A stretch of 64,000 nucleotides of DNA from Sialis fuliginosa (taxonomy: Eukaryota; Arthropoda; Insecta; Megaloptera; Sialidae), in assembly GCA_961205875.1 (NCBI GenBank), contig OY540813.1:26817001-26881000 (forward strand), read 5' to 3'. The notes below the pieces were generated by a model. The model was given only the letters and a program-made list of their open reading frames with translations, was not told the origin of the DNA and did not search any database. Shown in pieces: positions 49,941 to 61,450 of the stretch (positions are counted from its first letter, which is position 1; each line of letters starts with the position of its first letter). Position numbers and translations under genes: made by a program.

Positions 49941-50100
49941 CCCGGGAAAAAATTACAGATCTGAAGTGATCAAATCAGATCGTGATAGATCTGCATTTTG
50001 AGACATCATATTTTTTCACTGGTTTTTGATCTGTGAAGATCTACAAGTTCCTATAACTTGGTAATTACTGGCTCAAAAAATCTGAAAAAAATTAGTAACG
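49941..50100. mobile_element. Isolated CCCGGGAAAAAAT end with AGATCT palindromes
   Basis: CCCGGGAAAAAATTACAGAT repeats the first 13 bases of the ends of the 6531-12309 element. It is followed by several AGATCTG/CAGATC motifs instead of ATATATTA repeats. The opposite end was not found. It may be a solo end or the start of an element truncated at about 50100. Confidence 0.5.
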
Positions 50101-50149
50101 AGGCTTTGGTGGGACGACAAATACTAAAATCAACAATATACTTTTAAAT

Positions 50150-50353
50150 TTTGGACTAATAGGGAGGGGCGTCATAGAATTTTTAATTTTAATTTTTATA
50201 TCTAGGCATATGGGGTGTCGAAATGTAGATCTCAATTAGTAAAATATGATCTTTTTTTTCTAACTCAAAAACCTATAAGTGACTCCAAACAGTGCACGTA
50301 GTACGTACTTCGGAACCCTTATGGCATACACTCGTGTATAGCTCGAATTATTT
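50150..50353 (-). repeat. Dispersed repeat, copy 2 (inverted to 48067-48290)
   Basis: Carries GGGAGGGGCGTCATAGAATT, the GTAGTACGTACTTCGGAACC block and the complement of GACTGTATGCCATAAGGGTT. It is collinear in reverse with copy 1 for about 200 bp. Together the copies form a 2.3-kb spaced inverted repeat. Confidence 0.75.
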
Positions 50354-50369
50354 CTATCTTGTAAATTAG

Positions 50370-50750
50370 ACAAATATGAAGTTACGTCAGTAACGCAATA
50401 GCCAAATTAGGCAGTTGTTTTGAACCCCGAACAAAATTGGAGCCATATAAATAATGGTCGTGTTTTTTTTTGTAAATGAAATCCTCAGACACTTTTAAAA
50501 ATAATTGTCTTTTTTTAGAAAAAATCAATAATCTCGGGAAATTTTTTTTTTAAATGAGGCCCAATATTATTTTCTTCCTAGAGCCCGCGCATCACTGAGT
50601 TACGCCATGTTCTTGAAACAGCAATGATGTGCACCAGTTCAAAAAAAAAAATTAAATGCGAAAAAAATTTGTTCAATTGCAATACACTTTGATAAAAAAA
50701 GCAAACGAATTGAATAGGTACGAGTAACCTCAAACGATACAACGTATCAT
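50370..50750. other. AT-rich sequence, nothing recognised
   Basis: It contains A/T homopolymers and a short GC-richer piece near 50580 (AGAGCCCGCGCATCACTGAG). No gene. Confidence 0.4.
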
Positions 50751-50770
50751 ATCTAAAACATACTAAAACA

Positions 50771-51110
50771 GTGCGATATAATCTCTTTCGTGAAAAACCC
50801 CACACACGCACTGGCCGACCATACAATAGATATAGATATGCGTACGACGCTAATCAAAGTTTTACACACGTATTATCTGGGATATTCACAAATCATTTGA
50901 CCGGAGATCCGTCATTGATTCGGTCACAGCTTATTTACTACAATCCATTAGTTTCTACGTATCGTTGTCCGCGCCGTTTTTCCGAGGCGCCCAACCTCGA
51001 CGATTATATGTATCATTAGTCATTGCAATCACATATTGACACATGCAGCCAGTGCGTGGTTGGGTGGCTTGCGCGGTGTGGGTGGCTTGTGGTGTCTGTA
51101 TGCCTGTCTG
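50771..51110. other. GC-richer island with overlapping 82-codon frames on both strands
   Basis: The + frame 50771-51019 and the minus frame 50578-50826 overlap only at the left edge. The + frame has balanced composition and mixed residues but no motif I recognise. It is followed at about 51055-51095 by a G-rich stretch in which GGGTGGCTTG occurs twice. This may be an exon, a conserved block or an old insertion. Confidence 0.3.
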
Positions 51111-54100
51111 GTTAACAGATCATTTTTTACGAACCGTTGTGTTTTTATGATATCGTATATATTTGTTAGAACATATTATCGGTAGGTCGTTTACGATGAT
51201 ACTTTTGATTGAGTATGGTTCGTGATTTTTTTTTGTTATCAATACTAATACCTACATATATTTTGTAGACTCTATCTTTACATTTTAATTTTTTTAAGTC
51301 GATAAATTTTTATATTTTTTTAAGTTTTTGATTATTCCGGACTTTTTAAGCTCACTGTTCAGAAATAAAAAATTAGAATTTATATTTATTTATTATAAAA
51401 ATTGATATTTAATTTTATATATATATTGATGTTAAATAATTAAACAATTAATTTAATTAGGTCAGGAATGTATTAAGAATAAATTACAATTGTTATTTTC
51501 TAATAAAAACGATAAAAAAATAAAAATAAATTATTTTCGAAACAAACGTGAGCGAATCGGTTAAAAAAAATAATTTACTGTTTATTACTGCTGATTTCGT
51601 ATGAACTAATTATCCATTAACTTTCTTGGTCTCATTTACTAGACAGAGATGTGACTAATCTCATTTTAAAAAGTATTTTAACTAGATATTTAAAAAAAGG
51701 TCGTAAAAATGTACAAAGACAATATTCTTCATTGTCTTCTAAACAACTCTATTAATACGTATGTAATAAATATCCCAATTAAATATTATAATTGTATGTA
51801 TTTAGGTTTGATATAAAATCTAGCAAACTGAAAACAAAACATCTTTTCAACTGAACAAATACGCCCTTACAATCAAAATAAGTAAGTAATCATAACACAA
51901 AACCAATATTTCAACTACTACTAAAAGTATATTGGCAACGAATACTCTTCACACACCCCATAACTTATTTCTCTTTAGGCCATGTTCTGTTAACAAGTTG
52001 TAATGGAAGCTGTATTGTGTACCACCCTTGTTTAACAGAAACCACCCTCCCCCTAATTCCTTGTGAGTTGTGTGTAGTTTTTAATTATAAAACTTGTTGT
52101 TTGAATTTTATACACCTACTTTAAAATATTTACGAATGATGCATTTACTAAAATTTGAAAATTGGTGAGAATGTTCTCTTTAGCATTCTAATATAATAAG
52201 CAAAATATTAAATTGATATTTTCTAAACGGTTCGATAGCCGTTTTGATTTCAATTTAACATGTGTTCTTATGAAAAACTGATATTTTTCGACATTTTTTA
52301 GATAAAACAAATTGATGAAAATATACCGATTTTCTAATGTTTTGAGGGAGTATAGTATTTGATTAGTTGAACTTTTATGCAAAGTATTATTAGTATTCAC
52401 CAAACCGTTTTTGAAAAATTAATTACAATATAACAAAAAAAATTTCCCGCTCCGCGAATATTTTTGCGTATATTTGACAACAACGTATTTTTTGCAAATC
52501 AATTATGAAAGATCATTGTTTTTTATAATTTCGTCATATTTTATGTTTCTTATAAAAAATTAGAGAAATGTTTAGTACATAGTGCAATTAAATGTTCATT
52601 AATAATAGAATATCATGATTATTCTATTATTGTTTGACAGCTGTGTTTACCAACTTGAAAATGTTTACATCGTTGCTAAAATGATATTATATATTTAGGT
52701 CAATTATAATTAATTTCAATAATTGTTGTATTTATAATCCAGGGTTGCGTTTTTTTATTAATTATACGAGTATAAACTATATTTATTAATCTGCAGTAAT
52801 AAATAACGTAAATAATATTTAAAAAATATTTTTATTAAGTGGAATCTACCGTATAGTTTGTGTTAAAAATATGTTATATTATATTAAAATCTTTACAAAA
52901 AACCAAAATAGTCATAGGAGAGGAAAAATTAGCTTCAAATATGTAAGTAAAAAGACTATTTGTGAATTTTAAAACTTAGCTACTTTTGTCTCCGATTGTA
53001 TCTCCCATTCCTCCTTTACGTTTATATTATTTATTTAATTATTTTCCGTTATAAAGTCCGCAACTCAAATCAGAAATTCCCCAGTTATTTTTTTCGAAAT
53101 CAAAACTTTTTCATTTTTATACAATTTACTAAAAAATATCAATTTTATTACATTAACATCAAAACTACTATTGATTTATCCTTTCGTTTTTATACGATAT
53201 GTTTTCGTGTCAAAAATAAAAAAGTATTTATGAACTCAAAATATTTACGTTATACAGACAAAGCCTACAAAATATATTAAATTGATTAATTTCTTGAAGA
53301 TGTTGTGTACTGATTGGTTAAATAATATTTTTTTGTTTATTTTTGTGATTCATATTCCCCTAATTAAATATATTAGCCATGTGCAGTTCATTCAATTATC
53401 CGCAGAAATTACCAGAAAAATCTACGAATTACTATTATTTACAAATTAGTACATAATAATTAAAATACAATATTTATTCTCACTTTGAACTTGTTTAAAA
53501 TATTTTACACAAGCACTAACTACTTATAATGAAAAGTCAACAAAAACCTTCATTTGAATACGTTTAAATTTATTATATTTGCTTTTTTTAGAAAGTGGTA
53601 AGCGTTATTAAATTTCCCTCATTACTGTATTGATTGGATATTTACCAGTATTTACTTTAATAGTGTTGTTTACTACTAATTAACAACAAATTCGAAGTAC
53701 ATGAATATTTTGTTTCCAATTGAGCGATTTGTTATATAAATCAAATTTAAATTATGAACTTGTAGATTTAATACAAAATTATTAATTAACCATTATTCGT
53801 CGAGCTCTTTTGATAATGTAATTTACTGAAAATGAAGTTAAAGACTTGTGTTTATTTAGTTTATCAATAATTAATTATATAATATCTAAAATAATATTGA
53901 AATAAATTTAACTTACAATTAGTATATTTTGAAAATAACAAAATAATATAAGATATAACTTGACAGTTTAATTTAACCACCTCCTTCCCCACCCATACAT
54001 ATACATCACAAAACGTTCATAATTACTCAATTAAATCGAAATATAATCTATATTTAAATTATCGTATCCTTGAATAATATTTTGATGTGTTTAATATGGC

Positions 54101-54299
54101 GATCGAAGATTGCGATCCTTTCTTATACATATATTCTATATAACCATATCGGGGAAATCTACTTTCATATAAAGAAAGCCACATTGAAATCAGTTGATGC
54201 ATTCGAGAGCTATAAAGGAAGGTATAAACATACAAACAAATATATGAACCAAACGCATCGAGGGCTACAAAATCATAGATATATATAATATGTACAGTG
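51111..54299. other. AT-rich sequence, no recognised gene
   Basis: The 94-codon frame at 52996-53280 is rich in Y, F, I and K and fits chance at this composition. No repeat pair identified. Confidence 0.4.
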
Positions 54300-54301
54300 T
54301 A

Positions 54302-55110
54302 CAGGTTGTCTCGTAAACATACCGACAAACTTTCAGGAGTTGACACTAAACAATCGCTTTTTGTTAATAAACTCATGTTCGCAAACGAGTCGTTCAAAAG
54401 AAAGGACCCCGCACAAAAGCAATGGACTTTGCTTTTTGGTTGAAATTTTTTATAACTTAGGAAAATGATAGTTCAAAGTATGCTGATCAAAAGTTGTAAT
54501 GGGTGCAACATACGAAAATCCATAATTTCTGCTCCGAAGGACACCCAAACATTCTATGTTTATGTTTATTTCTATGTTTATCTCCTAAAGGATAAATTAA
54601 ACTTTTGAAAAGAATAAAGAGTTGTTAAAACTAGTCAAACAATGTAAAGAAAAAAATTTTAGAATTTTTTATAACATTTATTGATTTTATAAAAAGTGCC
54701 CAACCAAAAATCTAAAAAATGACGTCAAAGGTTCTAAATTAAGTATTTGTATTCATTTACTAATTTGAAGCACTTTTTATTCTTTGCAAATTTTTCCAAA
54801 AGTTGACCCTTTAGGACTAGGAGATAAAAATAAAAATAAATATAAACATAAATCATGTAAAAACATACAATACTTGGAGCACAAATAATGGATTTTCATA
54901 TGTTGCACCCTTTACAACTTTTGATCAGCACACTTTGAACTATCATTTCCACACAAAAAGTCAACCAAAAGGTAGAATTAATTACTTTTTGTAGGGTCTC
55001 TTATTTTGCTCTACTGCCAAATTCTGGCATGGGTTTACTAACAAAAAACGATTGTTTTGATGTTTTCTACAATTCCTAAAAGTTTATCAATATGTTAACG
55101 GTACATTCTG
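54302..55110. mobile_element. Mariner-like MITE with about 340-bp inverted arms
   Basis: The left end CAGGTTGTCTCGTAAACATA and the right end, complement CAGAATGTACCGTTAACATA, are flanked by TA (54300-54301 and 55111-55112). The inverted similarity then runs inward for several hundred bases, including AAACTTTCAGGAGTTG, CTGATCAAAAGTTGTAA and the TTTATGTTTATTT blocks. The arms have diverged clearly, so this is an old insertion. The CAGGGTGTCCCGTAAAC-type end is typical of mariner-related insect MITEs. Short frames across the left border (54059-54397) are chance. Confidence 0.85.
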
Positions 55111-55112
55111 TA

Positions 55113-55385
55113 TATTCACTCATAATATTACTTTTGCGAATTCTTAGATTACATGTTTAACATAATTAATGAATGTTATAAGTTAATATAACAGTTTATA
55201 AAACAAATATATGTATAATTTCTTCTCTTTTTTCAAGTACCTACGTTTAATATTCTGATAAAAGCAATAAAATTTGCAAAACTTTCCTTGAAAAAGTCAT
55301 TTTACATAAACTTAATATTCTGTTTTAATATAAAATGCGGGAAAATATGCAATTAAAATATGAATTCATTTGTATGGTAATATAA
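55113..55385. other. AT-rich sequence, nothing recognised
   Basis: No gene or repeat identified before the splice-like cluster. Confidence 0.4.
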
Positions 55386-55387
55386 AA

Positions 55388-55460
55388 TTAATTTTTCCCT
55401 TCTCTTGTTTCAGGTATGCAGACTTATGGTCACACAATATAATAATATAATTTTTTGGTA
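55388..55460 (+). promoter_or_regulatory. Candidate recursive splice site or 44-nt microexon
   Basis: A TTAAT branch-point match and the long pyrimidine tract TTTTTCCCTTCTCTTGTTTC lead to an AG at 55412-55413, followed immediately by GTATGC. A good 5' site, G|GTAAGA, lies 44 bases on (GT at 55458-55459). The arrangement matches the site at 22193/22194 on the same strand, 33 kb upstream. One of three frames through the 44 bases is open (VCRLMVTQYNNIIF). I read this as a possible ratchet point of a long + strand intron; chance cannot be excluded. Confidence 0.45.
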
Positions 55461-58459
55461 AGATTTTAATTAATATTTTATTTAAATTGTTCGTTTTTGG
55501 AGTTATCGCTTCCATAGCACGCGATCGGTCCGACCAATTACATTTCTTCTAAAAGACTTCAAGGCCCCGTGCGTTCGTTAAGTATATCACACTGTCTTTA
55601 TCTATGATCTAAATATGTTTTAATGTATTCATTATTATGAATTAGTGAGATTAGAATATCCTTTTACCGTTATCGCAATTTAAAAGTATGACAAAAAGAT
55701 TTTAGTGAAATGTTGTTAGAGTAATTTTATGAACTATAAAAGTTCTAGAATATTTGAGTTTTAATTAAAATTTATAACTCCATTGTATAATTTTGTGTGA
55801 GTAGTTGTAATGCTAATTTTTCATCATTTTAAATTTTTTGTGAACATTTATTTGTAGTAAAACGCATACCATATAAAATTTTATAGTTGGAAACTTGATG
55901 ACACATTATAAAATATTTTATTATTTTAAACATACATATATATACATATTTGCTGTTATATATCTTCCTATCGAGGTTATACTGTATATACTTTTACAGC
56001 AATTAACTCTTAACCCTACAACGGCTGCATCAAGTCTCACATACTCTACGTATTTTCTTTATCGAATAATTTATTATTTTTTATTAAAATATCGTTGATG
56101 TAATTAAGTAACATTATTGCATTTAAAAGAATTCTGAAACTTAATAAAAGCTATTTATTTATACATGTAGGATGTAGGTAATTATAATACTAATATGATA
56201 AAAGTTTTACATCATTCATGTTATCTACTTCACAATTATGTTTTAATTTATTTTTGTTAAATTTTAAATAACAAATAAAACATTTACACAATAATAATAC
56301 TATTGTGACAAGCCCCTAAAATTTATTACATCTTAAAAATAAAGTAAATATTTTTAAAGAATCGTTGACATTAAATAATAACAGATACTCACAAAAAAGT
56401 ATTGGGCGCTAAAAACATATTTAACCACAAAAAAGCTCGCTGAATCCCAAAACTATTTCGTACATTTTTTTACAAGTAGTTTTTAATTTTTAACTAATAA
56501 TAAAATATACTTGAAATTATTACCAGTGCGGCACCACCGAAGGGTTGAAATAATAAATAAATGTAATATAGAGCTGAAATAAATAAAAACCTTTTTATAT
56601 TTCATTGCATAGAAAAACAAACATCAAATAAAAACTGCACATGACAAATGCAGCGTAAAGTTAAATATAATTACAGAAACTCAAAAAAAATAACAGGAAG
56701 TTGACGTTGACATAAATAAATATAACGAAATTAAAATTCATGACAACATAAATATAAATAAATACTTTAAAAATATTAAATGAAATGGGGACGTAAAGTC
56801 AACGTAATTAAAACAGTAATGAATATAAATGCGAATAAAGGATTAAAAAAGCGGCGTTCATGTTGTTACGTATCTTTGCGTCCTCAAACATCAAAGTCTA
56901 CTTTGAAATTGTAATCTTGATTACGTCAGGTGTGTCGCCGCCATCTCGCGGTTTTAAACTCAAACGTTTTGATTTCAATCCCAGACACATTTTTCTTATT
57001 GTTTAGCTAAATGTTCTGCTAATAAAATACGTTATTGTCAATAATAATGCAATGTTGTTTTTTGTAGGTAATCAAATATATATTATAGTTAAAGTTTACT
57101 TGAAGAAATACTACATTAACTTCATATTTTAAAAATATAATAAAATAAAACCAGTCGATTTCAATGGTCAATGAATTGGCTTCAAAAAGTGAAAATTTGG
57201 TTTGAGTTATTGAACGTTGAGTATGTATCTACTTCAAAATTGGGTTTAAATTGTGATACCAATACAGATTATTTATTGTAGGGAAGTGGTTATATTTAAG
57301 CACTCGATAATTGATAACGAGTAGAATGTAGCTAGTTTAAAAATCAATTCATTATTTACATATAATGTCTGTACTCTGTACAGTACATATAAATGATTAG
57401 TTTTGAAATTATTCTCTAATAAATAATTGCTATAGATCGTATTTACAAAACTATATAGCTTATGCTTACTAATGTGTAATAAGTAATACCCACAAATTAT
57501 AAATATCAACAAATCCATATATAATACATTTTTTAACGCTCGACCTAATTGTTAATAGACTTTAGTGTTTTTCAAATAATTATTCATTTAAATTCATTAT
57601 TTTGTATTTAAACGAAGTGCTGTTTTAGTTATATTCTTACATTTTTATTTGGTCATGATTATCTGTATTGATTAAATCTTAATTACCTTACTCACTATGT
57701 TTTTTTTTAAATTTTATCGTGACGAATACATAAACAATAAATAATTTTTTTTACAAAAAAATTATCCAACTAATTTCAATGTTTTTAATTGCTTTCTGTC
57801 AAGTTTTAATAAATTCATTACCTTTATAAATACATGATTCTGCTGCAATCGCCAACAATTAATTTCGCAATCAGTTTGCAGCGAACACGTTCACAATACT
57901 CGGCATGCATTGAAATTAAACGAATAATTAAATATCTAAAATTAAACATTATAAATCTGTCCTAATTTTACCGAAAATACACATTTGCAATTAATTCATC
58001 TGTATTGACGAAAGACTTTGTCGAGAGTTTACTTAATTAGATTTGATCTGGCCTCACTTACTGCCATGTTTATTTCAATTATGCAAATCCCTCTCTACAG
58101 AAAGAGCACCCCCAACCCCTTCAAACAAAACCCTTCTTTGCGAGCGTTCCCCCTCCCTGCCGAAATCCCATCTTAAATGCAAATTGAATTCCGAATCAGA
58201 GTGAGCGTTTACATAAGCCTTATAATTATGACGTGGAGTTATAATTCTGTGCGCTATAAATTGTTGTATTTGTTCTTAAGGCTGATAAATTGGTTATTTA
58301 TATTAATAATTTCATGTGACGTGATATTATATAGCCCATAAAATAAATCTTGTGTCGGATTTATGAACTTGTTTCCGCTACACAAGAGTTATGTGAAAGG
58401 GGAGAGATGCGCGCACATTATCGTCTCATTTCTAGTTTTTGTTCAAATACTCTTTTATG
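55461..58459. other. AT-rich sequence with a weaker AG|GTAA site
   Basis: GTTGTTTTTTGTAG|GTAATC at 57067/57068 on the + strand is a further, weaker juxtaposed splice signal. Less AT-rich pieces occur at about 56930-56960 (CGCCGCCATCTCGCGG) and 58090-58200 (C-rich). No gene is identified. Confidence 0.4.
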
Positions 58460-58948
58460 TAGTGGTTCCCAACCTTTTTAATGACAAGAAAACCAAAACC
58501 TTTATGGAAGTGTCAATGAAAACAAGCCATATCTATGAAAAATTTAGATGCTATATTTTTTTTAATCAAATCCGATTATCAATTCAAATTGACTTATTTT
58601 TGTACAAATTCACATATTGCACTTATTATACACTTATAAAAATCCATAAGTATTAGGCACTATTTATTATTTGACTCCTTCCCCTCCTGTATTTTCTTAC
58701 AAAAGTGTATTTTTATCAAAAATATTAAATTGACTTAATGAAAAACAGCCGAATCTGGTGTCAATTAACGTATTTTAAAATAATTAATTAGAAAAAACTT
58801 ACGTTTGTAACGTTTTTGACTCCCACGTAACTAGTTTAAGGTTTAACCCCCCCCCCCCTCCCTTCACCCCAAAAGCCGTTTGTAATTATTAGACTCTTTT
58901 AAACCCCTTTACATGTCACTCTTGGATTTCACAGATGAGGAACCGCTG
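58460..58948. mobile_element. hAT MITE, worn
   Basis: TAGTGGTTCCCAACCTTTTT at the left and GAGGAACCGCTG at the right are inverted, with the common hAT pattern CAGYGGTTCC. The flanking 8-mers CTTTTATG (58452-58459) and CTTTAATA (58949-58956) match at 6 of 8 positions. A C12 tract lies at 58847-58858. The body is 489 bp with no transposase. The 97-codon frame at 58363-58656 runs across its left border and is not a gene. Confidence 0.75.
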
Positions 58949-58956
58949 CTTTAATA

Positions 58957-60794
58957 GAAATCATGTTGTATCTAAGGCTTTTCTAATTGTTATTTTTATT
59001 AAATATTCATGTCCTACGTTTTATAAGTTACAGATAACAGAATCTACTACAGCTTTTATTGTATCCATCTATTTTTCAAAAAATAACCTATATTTAAAAT
59101 AGTCCAATCATGTAGGGAAATTGTTTTTAAAATAGAATAAAATATCAATTTATTTTATAAAGCAATAAGCATAAGTAATGTTGTGATCCGATATAACTTC
59201 AAAGAAAAGTTGCCATTATTAACAATTTCCAATATTGCACCACTCATATCCCCCTATTTTGTACAAAATTGCTTTTATATATTCAATAGTATAATGAAAT
59301 CTTGATAAAGAGAAATAATAGATTTCAATTTCTAGAATTGCTCTGTATCGAACCATGAACAATGAAAAAGGATAAATAACTATGTATCTATATTGTTCGA
59401 ACTAATATAAAAGAAAAAGTTTAAATACATAGTTTTTGTTTCATAAAATTATATACATTTTTCAATTTATTAAACTTCAAGTAAGTATAAATAAAAGTGG
59501 AATGTGATGATATACTTATTGAAGTTTTCATAATATAAAGTTTATTTATCTTCTCTTTATAATAATAACTATACATATAGATTCATAAATATTTCTACTT
59601 AATGTTTATTAATTTTTATAAATAAGCAATAAAATGAATAAAAATAGATACAGGAAACTGTTACATTTTCATCCTTTCAGTTTACTATAGTAAATTAGTA
59701 AAATATGAATACCGTAAATCATTCTCAAATATAAATAAAATGTTTTTAAAATATTTTTCTACCAACCTTCGTAATGATTATTTTTCTGTAACAAATACAC
59801 TCTAAAAGCATTCTTCTACTTTACATTATATTCTTGTAAGGTTTCATCTTAAATTCAATTACATATTACCGATTTTAAAATTTTATATGACTGGAGAATT
59901 CCCTGTGGTACTTTAGAGCGATCCACCCCTGAAAATAGATGTGTAGCAGGGATGCATTTGTGGGTGTAAAGTGAATGGAAGTAGAGGATAGAAGGTAGAC
60001 TAGGGCTGGGTTTGAAAGTGGATGTATTGGAATGAATAACATTAGTTTCCAAACTTTGCTTAATTTAAAAATGGTTCTGTTCTGTGTTACATATATCTTA
60101 TTAGTTAAGTTAAATATATTAGGACTTCATTTCATTTCGGATATTATAACCTTAATTTTTATATATAATTTAATTAAATTAATTAATCAATTAATTTTAT
60201 ACATTAAAAAACCTAAAGTTTCAAAATTCTTTTATCTTTTTGGTCAAAGTTCAAGCATATTTTAATCATGTCGCGTCTCTGCATAAAACCTTAAAAGGTA
60301 TTAAATTATTATTTATTATAAAAGGTAGATTTTCTTCGAAAAAATATCCCTCTAACAAAAAGCTTGCTACGTGTTTTACCTAAATACAATATTTTGCTCT
60401 TTTATTCTTTTTCTTATGATCGATATTTACTTATATGTTGAAGAATTCAATTTTCTGCCATTTTTCTTTACACTCCATATTCTGTATGTATAAAATAAAA
60501 AAATAAAAAAGATAATAATAATAAAGATAACTTAAGGGCCAAATTGAAAAAATCCATGATTTGAAAATATATATTAATAATTAAATTATCCCTAATAATA
60601 TTTAAATTGAAAGCCAGTCTGTTTGTGTATCAATCACGCAAAAAAAACTATAAATGGGATTAACTGAGGTAAATTTGTATCCGCGTATATTTGAGAGAAG
60701 CTGCGGAAATATTTTTAATTACTATAATAATTGGCTAGTACCTATTTATATAATTGAAAAAGTATAAAGAAGACTTATGATAAAATGAGTTAAT
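58957..60794. other. AT-rich sequence, no recognised gene
   Basis: The frames at 59855-60052 and 60032-60265 have no family features. No repeat pair found. Confidence 0.4.
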
Positions 60795-60802
60795 GTGTTT
60801 AT

Positions 60803-61442
60803 TAGGGTGTCAAAAAAATCGATATTTTTTCCTCGCTCTCGTTACGAAATAAGATAGCTTATACCCTGTAGTTCAATTTTAAGAGGTGTCACAAGGGGGG
60901 TCTTGTTTCCCATTTAAATAACATGGAAAAATTATTCTTTAGTACTAAAGTTGGTATTACTGATTTATGATAACTGATTAAAAAAATTTAAGATTATTAT
61001 TATTAATGCTAGTTATTGGCTTGGTCATTTTTCCGACAGCTCAGTAGAAGGGTAATATATTGCCATTTTATTGATATTTATAGAAAATTGACGTTAAAGT
61101 GTTGATTTTTGTAAAAAAAATATTTAAAACGCTTATAAGTTTTAACTTATTGCATTTACACCTATAGCTCTCTGAACTATTTTTATATAGAATTAAATTT
61201 CCTACAAAAATACCATTTATTCTGTGTAATTTTTCATCAGTTATCATTAATCAGTAATACGTAATACCAACATTATTACTAAAGAATCATTTTCCCATGT
61301 TATTTAAATGGGAAACGGGATCTCTCCTTGCGGCACCTTTTAAAATTGAAGTACAGAGTAATCCTTCGGCGAGGATTTATTTTAGGTCAAAAACTAACGT
61401 ATTTCGTAACGAAAGTAAAATATTTTCTTTGACACATCCCTA
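60803..61442. mobile_element. hAT MITE with perfect 8-bp TSD
   Basis: GTGTTTAT is present unchanged on both sides (60795-60802 and 61443-61450). The ends TAGGGTGTCAAA and TTTGACACATCCCTA are inverted. The similarity continues inward for about 190 bp on each side, including CGTTACGAAAT and CATTTAAATAACATGG (complement CCATGTTATTTAAATG). The element is 640 bp and non-coding. The intact TSD but diverged arms suggest that the family has long, loosely paired arms rather than extreme age. Confidence 0.9.
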
Positions 61443-61450
61443 GTGTTTAT

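Noticed and set aside
54059-54397. 112-codon minus-strand open frame, the longest in the window
   Set aside because: It crosses the left border of the mariner-like MITE, has no recognisable motif, and such a length is expected about once by chance at this base composition.
58363-58656. 97-codon open frame
   Set aside because: It runs from unique sequence into the hAT MITE at 58460 and has no motif.
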